Of a DNA stretch of 64,000 bases, positions 27,492 to 37,100 are shown in pieces. The stretch's first letter is position 1. Every line of letters begins with the position of its first letter. Below the pieces are notes generated by a model. It was not told where the DNA came from, did not search any database, and saw only the letters and a program-made list of their open reading frames with translations. The stretch comes from an uncultured Pseudoalteromonas sp. (GTDB lineage: Bacteria > Pseudomonadota > Gammaproteobacteria > Enterobacterales > Alteromonadaceae), in contig CANLRB010000001.1 of NCBI GenBank assembly GCA_947493455.1, forward strand, positions 857,395-921,394. Direction: 5' to 3'. A program made the position numbers and the translations under genes.

Positions 27492-29032
27492 CAAACACCA
27501 TACCGCCACTGAGTTCGTGTGTTTCCACCTACCATATGAACAGTGCATACCAAACATGGATCGTGCGAGCGCACAATGTGTCCTATGTTCAACGGGTTTT
27601 CGATATCGTCAACCTCCACACCAATAACACTTTGCTCCCAATGGCCACGTTTCCCATTACTATCTTTAGGCGATGCATTCCATGCAGTGGGTGTCACTAT
27701 TTGATATTTTTCAATTTTACCATTGGTAATTTTAACCCAGTGTCCTAAACTGCCGCGCGCAGCTTGTACCATGCCAAACCCTTCACCGTCAATTTCGGCA
27801 ATGTCACTGTTTGGCGTAAAATATGGCGCATCTATATTATCTCTGAGCTCAATTAACAGCTGTTTTATACCTAATAACGAATCGCTAATACGCCGTAATC
27901 GGGCAAACTGCCTGAGCCAAGTATTGCCGCGTTCCTTTTTATAACAGTCAACGATTAAGGGGTGCTGGGCCACCATATACTCAGCGAGCGGTCCTGTTTG
28001 CACCACTTTATCTTTATAACGCGGCGCTTTTGCCCACGTATATTTTGGTGACTCGGGCACGTAATTCGGTATGGTTTCACCGTCAAATGGGTGTTTACCG
28101 CCGTCATAATCACGATACCAAGAATACTTTACATGTTCTGTGACCGCATCTTGTTCAAACGAGTAAACACATGCTTGCTCCGCGTCATAAAATCCAGCGG
28201 GTCTCATAAACTGAGCATCAAGGTAAGGTACTTGCCACGTTTTGGCATCATGGTAGGCGCCGTAACAGATCATATTTTCACTGCCAACGCCTAGATGCTG
28301 CAATCCAATATCGCGACTAAAGCGGTTAAATAAACCAATTGCGCTTTGTTGGTGGGTTGTGTCGTCCAATAACGCTAACAGTGCATCAAGTGTCTCTATT
28401 TTTTGCCACTTTTCGATAGTGCAACCAATGATGTCGGATTCAAAGTATTGAATTTGTTTATCGATAATCTCTAAGCTATCAATAACTCGTCGTAGGTTGG
28501 GCCCATTTGTCACGCCACCAGGGACCATGTAAGAGGAGTGAGGCCATTGTCCACCCCAAATAGCAACTATTTCCAGTATTTTTTTAGTTTGCTCCAAAAT
28601 ACTGCGGTGCACTTTTCCTTTAAACGGCGCGAATGCATTTATCATGTCATTATAGAGCGGATGTTGTGCATAACCTGAGTTACAAAAATCGGGTGTAAAC
28701 ATTAAAAAACTTTGCCGCAAATCACTTTGTAGGTTTTCGGCCATCAAACACAAATTACGTATACGGATAGCATTTTCAGGCACCGGAATTTGCCAAATTG
28801 ACTCCAATGCCAGCACCGCACAATACATATGTGCGGTACCACAGATACCACATATCCGCGGCGTCAAAACTACGCCGTCACGTGGTGCGCGATCAATTAG
28901 CAATTGCTCAAATCCACGATACATAATGCCTTTACAGCGCGCATCCACCACAACCCCGTCTTGAATATCAAGTTCAAACTCCAAATCGCCTTCAACCCGA
29001 TTCAAATCTATATTGACCGTTTTAACCGACAT
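27491..29032 (-). CDS. hupL: [NiFe] hydrogenase large subunit, group 2a/1h-like
   Basis: 513 residues. Both Ni-Fe site motifs are intact: RICGICGTAH near residue 60 and DPCLVCTVH near the end, leaving a C-terminal extension of about 14 residues after His for removal by the protease. GGQWPHSSYMVPGGV is characteristic of the cyanobacterial HupL/group 2a and 1h lineages rather than the membrane-bound group 1d type. Opening block: RVEGDLEFELDIQDG. It starts 1 bp after the small-subunit stop. It forms the H2-activating heterodimer with 29034-29975. The exact subgroup needs a tree. Confidence 0.95.
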   Translation of the reverse strand: MSVKTVNIDLNRVEGDLEFELDIQDGVVVDARCKGIMYRGFEQLLIDRAPRDGVVLTPRICGICGTAHMYCAVLALESIWQIPVPENAIRIRNLCLMAENLQSDLRQSFLMFTPDFCNSGYAQHPLYNDMINAFAPFKGKVHRSILEQTKKILEIVAIWGGQWPHSSYMVPGGVTNGPNLRRVIDSLEIIDKQIQYFESDIIGCTIEKWQKIETLDALLALLDDTTHQQSAIGLFNRFSRDIGLQHLGVGSENMICYGAYHDAKTWQVPYLDAQFMRPAGFYDAEQACVYSFEQDAVTEHVKYSWYRDYDGGKHPFDGETIPNYVPESPKYTWAKAPRYKDKVVQTGPLAEYMVAQHPLIVDCYKKERGNTWLRQFARLRRISDSLLGIKQLLIELRDNIDAPYFTPNSDIAEIDGEGFGMVQAARGSLGHWVKITNGKIEKYQIVTPTAWNASPKDSNGKRGHWEQSVIGVEVDDIENPLNIGHIVRSHDPCLVCTVHMVGGNTRTQWRYGV

Positions 29033-29033
29033 C

Positions 29034-29975
29034 CTAAGGCTCCATTTTCTTGTCTTTCACCCGTTTGGGGGCTGCATTCTTTGCTAAGTTTTTATATGCC
29101 ATATAGGCTGAACGGTCGACGCCGGTCGGTAAATGACGCGGAATTTGCCCAATCTTTTCGGTCGCAAAAAGGTCATGCTCTTTTGGAAAGTCAGGTGATG
29201 TACAGCCAAAACAGGGCACGCCCGCACGCGTTTTGCTATTGCGATTATTCCACAAGTCTTGATTACAAATTGCTTCGGTGACCGGGCCCTGACACCCCAT
29301 ATTCAAATACATACAGGCATTATCGCCGAGTTCTTGTGCTTCTATGTTGTATTCATGGTATTCGTTACGTGTACAACCTTGGTGGACCATCGTCTGAAAA
29401 AATGCTTTCGGTCGATTTAGATGATCGAGCTCAATATGTTGTCCAGATGCCAACATCGCTAAGGTTTGTGTCATGGTATTCGGATGGGCTGGGCATCCTG
29501 CAACGTTAATAACAGGAAAACCGCTCTTACTGCGCCAACTTGGCGCAAATAAACCGCCGGGCTGGTTTTTATCATATTGCAAACCAATACAATCGGAAGG
29601 ATTGCACCCTGAGGCATGCACACCACCAAATGCGGCACAGGTGCCCATCGCAACGGTGTAGTTTGCCTTTTCGGCCAATTTTTCTACCAACACCATTTTT
29701 GCCTGGCCGCGAAACGTATCATACATGCCGGTATTATTGGGCGCAGTTATAATACTCCCCTCAATACACAATACGTCAAGCGCCAGCTTATCATTTGTGA
29801 TAGCGTCAATCATGTTCACTAATTCGCTGACGGGCTTATCGGTTAAACTCGGTTGCCACAAAAACTCAACTGCATAAAAATCAACAAGACTTTGCAACGA
29901 AGGCCTTTCTGCACACAAGATAGACATTGTGTCGCCGCTACACGCGCCGGTTTGCAACCAAATAACTGAGGGCAT
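29034..29975 (-). CDS. hupS: [NiFe] hydrogenase small subunit, no Tat signal, Asp in the proximal cluster motif
   Basis: 313 residues. It starts directly with VIWLQTGACSGDTMS, without the RRxFxK twin-arginine leader of periplasmic uptake hydrogenases, so the enzyme is cytoplasmic. The proximal Fe-S motif usually reads CxxC; here it is C-S-G-D, an Asp where the second Cys would be. This is the substitution known from group 1h, with Asn or Asp in group 2a. Other cluster ligands are present: MGTCAAFGG, NVAGCPAHP, HQGCTRNEYH, CMYLNMGCQGP, CFGCTSPDFP. It partners 27491-29032 and is 10 bp downstream of the Ni permease gene. Confidence 0.94.
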   Translation of the reverse strand: MPSVIWLQTGACSGDTMSILCAERPSLQSLVDFYAVEFLWQPSLTDKPVSELVNMIDAITNDKLALDVLCIEGSIITAPNNTGMYDTFRGQAKMVLVEKLAEKANYTVAMGTCAAFGGVHASGCNPSDCIGLQYDKNQPGGLFAPSWRSKSGFPVINVAGCPAHPNTMTQTLAMLASGQHIELDHLNRPKAFFQTMVHQGCTRNEYHEYNIEAQELGDNACMYLNMGCQGPVTEAICNQDLWNNRNSKTRAGVPCFGCTSPDFPKEHDLFATEKIGQIPRHLPTGVDRSAYMAYKNLAKNAAPKRVKDKKMEP

Positions 29976-29985
29976 ACCTTTCCCC

Positions 29986-30600
29986 TTAACTTACTATAAG
30001 CCCTATACCTATATAGAGCGTAAACACGACCGCCACCGCTCTCATCAAGCGACCATAATCTCGAAATAACTTTTCACACCAATCAAGATGTTTGGCATAC
30101 AGCCAACATAACAATGCCATGCCAATCACACTGCCAAAACCAAACATAATTAACTGAGCTGACTTCACCACAAATGACTGACCAACGCCCAAAAGAACAA
30201 GTGTTGCCGCTATCGAACCCGCACTGCCATGCAATAAACCAACACTAAACGCGTTTCTATTACCCGTTAGAGAACCGCTTACTTGAAAAACCGGCTTGTT
30301 TTTGAACGCATCGCCGACACACCAAAATAGAGCCATTGCAATCAGCACGCAGCCGACAATAGGTTCAAAATTTAAATGTGAAATCACACTTGCTTTTAAA
30401 TTTAAAAGGGCAAATAAAACGCCTACAAAAAAAACGACTAAACCGTGACCGAGCCCCCATAAAGCACCAAGTTTTATCGCAACATTTGGCTGACTGTGCT
30501 CATTAACTAACAACGACATTGCAGCAATATGGTCCACTTCGGTCGCGTGCTTGATGCCAAGTAATAAACTAAGCATGATGGTGATGATGAGCGCATCCAT
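29986..30600 (-). CDS. NiCoT/UreH-type nickel permease
   Basis: 204 residues with about six membrane helices. The nickel-selectivity signature H-x4-D-H is in GIKHATEVDHIAAM, and GLGHGLVVF and LLHGSAGSIAA are further family blocks. It is shorter than classical NixA/HoxN (about 330) and closer to the UreH-like subfamily. The start overlaps the hypB end by 32 nt. It supplies Ni2+ for the hydrogenase active site, fitting its place between the hyp genes and the structural genes. Confidence 0.88.
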   Translation of the reverse strand: MDALIITIMLSLLLGIKHATEVDHIAAMSLLVNEHSQPNVAIKLGALWGLGHGLVVFFVGVLFALLNLKASVISHLNFEPIVGCVLIAMALFWCVGDAFKNKPVFQVSGSLTGNRNAFSVGLLHGSAGSIAATLVLLGVGQSFVVKSAQLIMFGFGSVIGMALLCWLYAKHLDWCEKLFRDYGRLMRAVAVVFTLYIGIGLIVS

Positions 30601-31384
30601 CGCGAACCTCCTGATTATTGATTGGCTGAAGTCGTTCGAGCCAACTTAACCAATCATCGAGCCCTAGTTTCGATGTGGCACTGACTTCAATCACCTCAAT
30701 ATCCGGATTTACTTGTTTTGCATAGTCGATACACTGTTTTACATCAAACTGAACATAGGGTAATAAATCGACTTTATTGATAATCATTAACTGAGCAGCT
30801 TGAAACATATGCGGATATTTAAGCGGCTTATCTTCACCTTCGGTGACAGATAAAATAGCAACTTTGCACAACTCACCTAAATCAAACAACGCCGGACACA
30901 CTAGATTGCCCACGTTCTCAATAAACAAATAGCTATTATTTTCAATCTCGTGGTGATGCATTACTTGATGAATCATGTCTGCTTCGAGGTGACAGCCCGT
31001 TCCGGTATTAATTTGAATTGCGTTGACGCCGGTGGCCGCAATACGTGCTGCATCATTTGCTGTTTGTTGGTCGCCTTCAATCACAGTGCAGGGAACACGG
31101 CGATTAATTTCAGTAAGCGTACTTTCGAGCAATGTCGTTTTACCGGCACCTGGCGAGCTCACTAAATTAAGCGCGATTATATGTTTAGCATTAAAGGTGT
31201 CTCGATTATGCTGTGCAATATGATTATTGTGAGACAGGATCTGCGCTTCTACATGTTGTAGCTTGCTAGGCGAAGAGATTTCCTGTTTTTCATTATGTGT
31301 CGGTGCCGAATTAATCTCATTAATTGGCTCGATGGTTTGTATCTGAACTTTGTTCTGCGCCGAACAACCACATGTGCCACACAT
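30569..31384 (-). CDS. hypB: Hydrogenase nickel incorporation GTPase HypB
   Basis: 271 residues. The N-terminal high-affinity Ni motif MCGTCGC opens the protein. The GTPase core has P-loop SSPGAGKTTLLE, IEGDQQT, INTGTGCHLEADM, ENVGNLVCP and NKVDLLP. A C-terminal HHHHHH stretch precedes the stop and may add nickel storage. It works with HypA in the last metal-insertion step. Its start is 1 bp after the hypA stop. Confidence 0.97.
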   Translation of the reverse strand: MCGTCGCSAQNKVQIQTIEPINEINSAPTHNEKQEISSPSKLQHVEAQILSHNNHIAQHNRDTFNAKHIIALNLVSSPGAGKTTLLESTLTEINRRVPCTVIEGDQQTANDAARIAATGVNAIQINTGTGCHLEADMIHQVMHHHEIENNSYLFIENVGNLVCPALFDLGELCKVAILSVTEGEDKPLKYPHMFQAAQLMIINKVDLLPYVQFDVKQCIDYAKQVNPDIEVIEVSATSKLGLDDWLSWLERLQPINNQEVRDGCAHHHHHA

Positions 31385-31385
31385 A

Positions 31386-31718
31386 CTAAATAAACTCCAA
31401 ATCTTGTATCGTTAAATCATCCCCTCCCGACACCGCATAATCATATGTGCCACAACGACAGGGTTGCCCTATTTGTGTTATAGAAAAATGCCGCTTACAG
31501 TGACTGCAATGTGCATTTGGATACGTTACAAGTATAGACACATTACACGACTTAAATAATTTATCTTGCTGTTTTAATACTGAGAAGCACGATTCAAGGG
31601 CACTCGGCTCAACACAACTCAAAATGCCGACCCGTAAACGGATCACTTTGATAGGTTTAGCGCCATAATCTCGTTTAATCAAATCCATCATGGCACTCAC
31701 TAAGCTTATTTCATGCAT
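31386..31718 (-). CDS. hypA: Hydrogenase maturation nickel metallochaperone HypA
   Basis: 110 residues from the ATG at 31718, which overlaps the hypE stop (TAATG). The start MHEISLVSAMM gives the invariant His2 that binds nickel. The zinc site is CSHC with a later CRCG. A TTG 6 bp upstream is in frame but would bury His2, so it is rejected. It pairs with HypB encoded next. Confidence 0.96.
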   Translation of the reverse strand: MHEISLVSAMMDLIKRDYGAKPIKVIRLRVGILSCVEPSALESCFSVLKQQDKLFKSCNVSILVTYPNAHCSHCKRHFSITQIGQPCRCGTYDYAVSGGDDLTIQDLEFI

Positions 31719-32743
31719 TAGCAAATCCGTGGTAATAGTTCACCATTTGGCGATGCCAATACGCTATCGACCCCTAATACACTTTTAAGCGTTACCAGCG
31801 CATTGTTATTCTCTGTGCTGCACACCTCTCCAATACATGCGGCATTTTGTGCCTCATCGAGTTCACTTATAGCGTTTAGTGCTTTTTCACAACTCTGTTC
31901 GCTGACAATCGCAATTAAACAACCTTCATTTGCCAAATGAAGTGGATTAAAGCCGAGTAACTCACATATGCCATCTACTTCGGGGCAGGTTGGGATCGCA
32001 GATTCAGTTATCGCAAAACGTTTGTTAATTGTGCCTGCTAATTCATTTAATACTGCCGCCACTCCCCCACGCGTGGCATCGCGCATATATTTAATCTCAG
32101 CATGTCTTAACAGTGCTTCACTCACCCGATGCAAACTGCCGCAATCAGACTGCAAGTCGCTATCTAGTCCATATTCTTCTCGTGTTGCCGCAATGCACGC
32201 CCCATGACGACCAATATCACGACTCACAATAATTTTGTCGCCAATAGCAATGTTATGCATATCAAGCGGTTCCCTATTTATATACTGACCGATACCTGAG
32301 GTGTTAATGTAGATGCCTTCGCACTGACCCTTAGGTACAACTTTAGTATCGCCGCACACTATATCTACGCCGCACAGTTGCGCAGCTTTTTTCATTGACT
32401 GACAAATGTCTTTTAGTTCGGCAATAGAAAAACCTTCTTCAATAATAAATGCGCACGAAATAAAACGTGCGACAGCGCCACCTACAACAAGATCATTGAC
32501 AGTGCCAAATACCGATAAACAGCCAATATCTCCGCCATTAAACCTGCGCGGCGATACCACAAACGAATCAGTGCTAAATGCAAGATTGGTTGATTGCAAT
32601 GACAGCCTTGCTTGGTCGTCTTGCATCACATTGTCACCAAACACATCGGCAATCAACTCGATTAATAACGAGTGAGTCAATTGACCACCACCTCCATGGG
32701 CAAGAGTAATCTGTTGTGTGCTGTCGCTTTCATTTATTTTCAA
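31718..32743 (-). CDS. hypE: Hydrogenase maturation factor HypE (carbamoyl dehydratase)
   Basis: 341 residues, PurM/ThiL fold. It opens with ITLAHGGGGQLTHSLL, then STDSFVVSPRRFNGGDIG, VCGDTKVVPKG and DATRGGVAAVLNELA. It ends in PRIC: the C-terminal Cys is the carbamoyl acceptor that is dehydrated to thiocyanate for Fe-CN formation. HypF, encoded upstream, supplies the carbamoyl group. Confidence 0.97.
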   Translation of the reverse strand: MKINESDSTQQITLAHGGGGQLTHSLLIELIADVFGDNVMQDDQARLSLQSTNLAFSTDSFVVSPRRFNGGDIGCLSVFGTVNDLVVGGAVARFISCAFIIEEGFSIAELKDICQSMKKAAQLCGVDIVCGDTKVVPKGQCEGIYINTSGIGQYINREPLDMHNIAIGDKIIVSRDIGRHGACIAATREEYGLDSDLQSDCGSLHRVSEALLRHAEIKYMRDATRGGVAAVLNELAGTINKRFAITESAIPTCPEVDGICELLGFNPLHLANEGCLIAIVSEQSCEKALNAISELDEAQNAACIGEVCSTENNNALVTLKSVLGVDSVLASPNGELLPRIC

Positions 32744-32780
32744 TGTAACTCACCTTTAACTTGCCATAACGGCAATTCGT

Positions 32781-33935
32781 TTAAACGGTGGCGCCGTTGT
32801 ATAAGTACCACGCAGCACACGCCCCTTCAGATGACACCATTAATGCGCCCAATGGCGATTGCGGCGTACAGGTTTTACCGTAATTCGGACACTGCGATGG
32901 CGAACGTTTTCCCATTATCACTTGATCGCAATAAATCGGCGTCAAATGAGTACTCTCACGTTCACATTGATAAGCGCCAAACTTAAACTCTGCATTAAAT
33001 TGGTTATATTCGGGCTGAAGTGTCACGCCCACTTCTTGATTAGCGCCAAGTCCCTGCCAAATCGATTTAGACTGAGGTGTATAGACTTGCGCCATTGCTC
33101 GCAGCGCATTTGCATTGCCATGGGTCAACACCGCACGCGCATATTGATTTTCAACACGTGCGCCCGCCCCTGCCAACATCTGCTTTTTTTGCACAAGTAA
33201 CATATAAAGCGACTGCAGCACATCAAGTGGCTCAAAGCCTGCCACGACAAAGGGTAAACCATATTCATTGGCTATAAAGTCATAGGGTTTGGTGCCAATA
33301 ACCATAGAAACATGCCCCGGTCCTATCAATCCATCAAGCATAATAGATGAATCGCCGAGCACGACTTTAAGTGTTGGGATCAAGGTAATATGAACCGGGT
33401 AGACTGAAAAGTTTGTGACGTTTTGCGCCGCAGCTTGCAGTACCGTAAGTGCCGTCGACGGCATGGTGGTGTCAAAGCCAATCGCGAGGAAAATGACTTC
33501 TTTATCTGGGTTTTTCTTGGCTAAATTGAGTGCATCAAGTGGCGAATAAACAACTTCGACACGTCGCCCCTGTGCACGTGCCTGTTGCAAACTCATTGTT
33601 GTACCCGGTACTCTTATTGCATCACCGAACGACGCCAAAATACAAGTGTCATTGGTAAGCCATGCAATACATTGGTCAATAACTTCACGGGGTAAAACAC
33701 ATACCGGACAGCCCGGGCCATGAATAAACTCAATATCGCGCTCAAACAAGGTATTAATACCATAACGAAATAGCGTATGCGTATGACCGCCACACACTTC
33801 CATAATTTGTACTGGCCGACCTAATTGCTGGTGAAGTTCATTTGCCAAGGGGGTAATTTTATTGACTAGGTTTTGCATTAATTGAGCATCTTTAAAACCC
33901 GAGCTTAGCCAATCATTGTGTTGTGTATTCATCAC
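32781..33935 (-). CDS. hypD: Hydrogenase maturation factor HypD
   Basis: 384 residues. Motifs: IMEVCGGHTHTLFRYGI, IEFIHGPGCPVCVLP, FLAIGFDTTMPSTA, and C-terminal Cys residues in GKRSPSQCPNYGKTC for the [4Fe-4S] cluster. HypD with HypC holds the Fe(CN)2CO unit being built. Starts at 33935 and 33932 are both possible. It has 19 bp to hypC upstream and 37 bp to hypE downstream. Confidence 0.97.
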   Translation of the reverse strand: MMNTQHNDWLSSGFKDAQLMQNLVNKITPLANELHQQLGRPVQIMEVCGGHTHTLFRYGINTLFERDIEFIHGPGCPVCVLPREVIDQCIAWLTNDTCILASFGDAIRVPGTTMSLQQARAQGRRVEVVYSPLDALNLAKKNPDKEVIFLAIGFDTTMPSTALTVLQAAAQNVTNFSVYPVHITLIPTLKVVLGDSSIMLDGLIGPGHVSMVIGTKPYDFIANEYGLPFVVAGFEPLDVLQSLYMLLVQKKQMLAGAGARVENQYARAVLTHGNANALRAMAQVYTPQSKSIWQGLGANQEVGVTLQPEYNQFNAEFKFGAYQCERESTHLTPIYCDQVIMGKRSPSQCPNYGKTCTPQSPLGALMVSSEGACAAWYLYNGATV

Positions 33936-33954
33936 TTTCCCTTTAAAGCGCTTT

Positions 33955-34215
33955 TTAATGCGCTTGGTCGTCAGCTAAATCAGACCATTGCTGAATCAGT
34001 GCAAGTGTTTTTAATGCTTCTTGCTCATCGATTATCATCATCGCAAAACCAACATGTACTAGTACCCAGCAATTGATTAAATTTGACACCTCCCGACTAT
34101 CACTCGCAACACAGCTCACATTAACCTGACGCTTAACAGAGCCCACTTCAATTGTCACAAGTGCATTGTCAATATCAACAATCTCTACTACTTTGCCTGG
34201 GATCCCCAAACACAT
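33955..34215 (-). CDS. hypC: Hydrogenase maturation chaperone HypC
   Basis: 86 residues from the second in-frame start at 34215, which gives the required MCLGIPGKVVEI terminus with Cys2 exposed after Met removal. The further upstream codon at 34221 would add two residues and is less likely. It forms the HypCD scaffold for Fe cofactor assembly and delivers it to the large subunit. Confidence 0.95.
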   Translation of the reverse strand: MCLGIPGKVVEIVDIDNALVTIEVGSVKRQVNVSCVASDSREVSNLINCWVLVHVGFAMMIIDEQEALKTLALIQQWSDLADDQAH

Positions 34216-34224
34216 AATCATTCC

Positions 34225-36582
34225 TCATGTTAAAACATGTGCGGCCCAAATCGCCTGACCTGCTGAAATTGCGCCATCATTCGCTGGCAAGTTTTGGTGT
34301 GTCCACACCTTAAATCCGCTTTTTTCTAAATCACCACAAAGCATCTCGTGCAGCAAAACGTTCTGCATGCAACCACCACTGAGTAATACATCAGTGCGCT
34401 CACGTTCTGGCATGTGTGCTGTGTTTATTGTCGCAAGCGCGACCATAATATTTGCGATGGTACGGTGCCACATCCACGCCAAATCACAGCGGGGGACTTT
34501 TCTAAGCTTAAGAAGAGAAAGTGTTTTTTGCCAACCTTGCGCTAAATTTATTAACTCTATATTGCCATCGCGCTCTATTTCATACGGCAGTGCGCTCAGG
34601 TTTTTCCCATCACTTTGCATCGCTAAGGCCTCAAGCATTTGAGGCGCTTGTCCGTCGTATTCAATCGTCAAAGGAACGCAACCAAGCAGCACCGCCACCG
34701 CATCAAGTAACCGGCCAAGGGCATGGCTTACAACCCGAGTACGACTGCAGTTTTGAATCATCCAATCACAACGCTTACGCGTTAAACTCGGTTCGTCATA
34801 TAGACTGTTTAATAGCGAATATATCTCGCCCTGTTCAATATCGGCTTGTTCAAGAAAGGCAACAAGTAAGCGCCAAGGTTGCTCGATTGCTTTTTCGCCC
34901 CCAACTAGAGGAATTGGTTTTAAGCTTGCTTGACGCTGCCAGTTAGCCAATTGTCCGGTAAATATTTCGCATCCCCAAAGATGCGTCAGTTCGTCGTTAT
35001 CTTGCTCTCCAAAACCCAGCCCATCCATGACCATGCCGATACATTGGTGAGTCGCTGATAATTGATGTTCTAAATAAAGCGCACCGAGGTGAGCCAAATG
35101 ATGCTGCAATTGATGGCAGGGGATTGCAAATTTGTGTGCCAAATGTAGAGCTATTTGAGTGGAGTAGTAATCGGGGTGCAAATCACAAACAATAAGCTCA
35201 GGTTGCACCTCATATAACACAAGCCATTGTTCAATTTCGGCAATAAACGAATCATAAGCGTCAACGTGATATAAATCGCCAAGATACTGCGACACAATCA
35301 CACACCCGTTGTGCACTAGACTGAAACTTGCTTTCATGTCAGCGCCAAGGCACAAAATACACTTCCCGACTGGTACGCTATGCTCAAAAACCTGCGGCGA
35401 AACCCCTCTGCCATGGCGTATCGGCAGTAATTCGTTAGAGTGCGTTACGCGATAAACCGAATCATCAACGCGATGGACTATTTGTCTATCATGGTAAACA
35501 ACACAATCGGCAAGCTCGCCTAGTTTTCTTTTCGCTAAATCATCATCGATAATCATTAACTCACCCGATAAATTAGCAGAGGAGCAAATTAAAGGGCGAT
35601 TAACAAAGTCACAAATGAGTAATTGTAGCGCACTGTGTGCGAGCATTACACCCCACTCACTGCGCCCGGGAGCAACTTCAGCAATACACTCTGATGATTT
35701 TGTTGCTGCATTCTTTTTAGGCAAAATAACAATCGGGGCACAGTGTGAGCTCAGCTTTTCTCTAGCGCCCTCGCTCACTGTCACATAACTATTTGCTTGT
35801 GCTAAATCACGCATTAACACTGCAAATGGTTTTGTTGCGCGATGTTTTTTATTGCGCAGCCGCGCCACAGCTTTTGCATTGGTTGCATCAACCAATAGCT
35901 GATAACCACCAGTATTTTTAACCGCAACAATCTCACCTTTTAACAATCGAGCACTCACTTGTTTGATGATATCTACCTGGTGCATATTCGATAACGCGGT
36001 TTTAAAGTCATAGAGCTGCAAACGCGGGCCACAATCGTTGCAACTAATCGATTGCCCCCAAAAGCGTCTATTAGTATCGGTTTGATATGCGTCTGTGCAA
36101 TGCTCACATAGTTCAAACGGGTGCATACTGGTATTTTCGCGGTCGTACGGCAGCGCCTTAATTACCGAATAACGCGGACCACATAAAGCACAGGCGTTAA
36201 AGCTATAACAAAAATAAGGACCGCCTTTTTGTGTCAGTTCAGCGCGACAGGCTTCACATATCGCAATATCCACCGGAATATGGGTAATATCACCCGAATT
36301 ATCGCTATGTGAGATTTCAAATGATGTATAACTCGATAACGCGTTTTCACTATCTACAGTGATATTACTTATAAATGCAGGACTTGATATTCCGAAGTTT
36401 AACAACTCGATAAATCTGTCTATATCTTTTTCGCTGCATTTAGCAAGCTCAACGGCTACCTTTCCGTTAGTATTGAATACCCGACCAACTAATCCTTGCT
36501 TTACTGCTAAATTTTTTACATAAGGTCGAAATCCAACACCTTGTACTTTGCCGCTAATGGTAATCGTAAAGCCTAATCCCAT
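34225..36582 (-). CDS. hypF: Carbamoyltransferase HypF
   Basis: 785 residues, typical HypF length. Order: acylphosphatase-like domain (GKVQGVGFRPYVKNLA), two zinc-finger-like segments (CEACRAEL, CALCGPRYS, CEHCTDAY, CNDCGPR), a YrdC/Sua5-like domain (VAVKNTGGYQLLVDATN, KHRATKPFAVLMRD) and a Kae1-like C-terminal domain (HHLAHLGALYLEH, MDGLGFG, LSGGCMQNVLL). It makes carbamoyl adenylate and passes the carbamoyl to HypE. It is the first gene of the 12.4-kb hydrogenase operon, behind the candidate promoter at 36619-36647. Confidence 0.97.
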   Translation of the reverse strand: MGLGFTITISGKVQGVGFRPYVKNLAVKQGLVGRVFNTNGKVAVELAKCSEKDIDRFIELLNFGISSPAFISNITVDSENALSSYTSFEISHSDNSGDITHIPVDIAICEACRAELTQKGGPYFCYSFNACALCGPRYSVIKALPYDRENTSMHPFELCEHCTDAYQTDTNRRFWGQSISCNDCGPRLQLYDFKTALSNMHQVDIIKQVSARLLKGEIVAVKNTGGYQLLVDATNAKAVARLRNKKHRATKPFAVLMRDLAQANSYVTVSEGAREKLSSHCAPIVILPKKNAATKSSECIAEVAPGRSEWGVMLAHSALQLLICDFVNRPLICSSANLSGELMIIDDDLAKRKLGELADCVVYHDRQIVHRVDDSVYRVTHSNELLPIRHGRGVSPQVFEHSVPVGKCILCLGADMKASFSLVHNGCVIVSQYLGDLYHVDAYDSFIAEIEQWLVLYEVQPELIVCDLHPDYYSTQIALHLAHKFAIPCHQLQHHLAHLGALYLEHQLSATHQCIGMVMDGLGFGEQDNDELTHLWGCEIFTGQLANWQRQASLKPIPLVGGEKAIEQPWRLLVAFLEQADIEQGEIYSLLNSLYDEPSLTRKRCDWMIQNCSRTRVVSHALGRLLDAVAVLLGCVPLTIEYDGQAPQMLEALAMQSDGKNLSALPYEIERDGNIELINLAQGWQKTLSLLKLRKVPRCDLAWMWHRTIANIMVALATINTAHMPERERTDVLLSGGCMQNVLLHEMLCGDLEKSGFKVWTHQNLPANDGAISAGQAIWAAHVLT

Positions 36583-37100
36583 TTATTAAGGTAACTTATT
36601 AATATTATTGATAAGTTATATATAGAAGTGAAATCTAAACAATTCAACAAATCCATCTGTTCAAGCTATTTACAAAACATGTTACCAACTACGTTCAGCA
36701 ATACAGAGTTAGATTCAATTCATTTGTAACAAGCAGGATCACCCAAAAAGTAAACAAATGTAAATACATTAATGCAATTTATTTAACAATAGAATTCAAA
36801 TAAAAACTATTTACATTAAAATTACAAAAACCTAATCGGACCACAAAAAGCGACAATTCGAATAAAATAGCCCAGTTTATTCAAGAAATAAGATATAAAA
36901 TTTAAAATAAACTAATAAACATATAGATACAGAAAAGCCTAGACATCCAAACCGCTACACATAAAAGCAATATATAACTATTACAAATTAAAACATTTGT
37001 TGAATTAATGTTAACAACAAGCTAACTTTGTTACCGAAATAAGAAACTAACTCAACAGAAGTTAGCAACCTTAGTACTAATACTAATCTGGGAATGCTTT
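36583..37100. other. 518-bp AT-rich divergent region between hypF and the S8 protease
   Basis: Very AT-rich with no supportable ORF. It holds a leftward candidate promoter (36619-36647). A small hairpin, CTAACT (37047-37052) with AGTTAG (37060-37065), lies in the leader of the protease gene. No other regulatory site is convincing. Confidence 0.5.
36619..36647 (-). promoter_or_regulatory. Candidate sigma-70 promoter of the hydrogenase operon
   Basis: On the minus strand: TTGAAT (36647-36642), 17-bp spacer, TATATA (36624-36619), 36 bp before the hypF ATG. It fits a -35/-10 pair but lies in AT-rich DNA where chance matches are common. Confidence 0.45.

Noticed and set aside
34521-34946. 141-residue plus-strand ORF
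   Set aside because: It is antisense to the conserved C-terminal Kae1-like domain of hypF.
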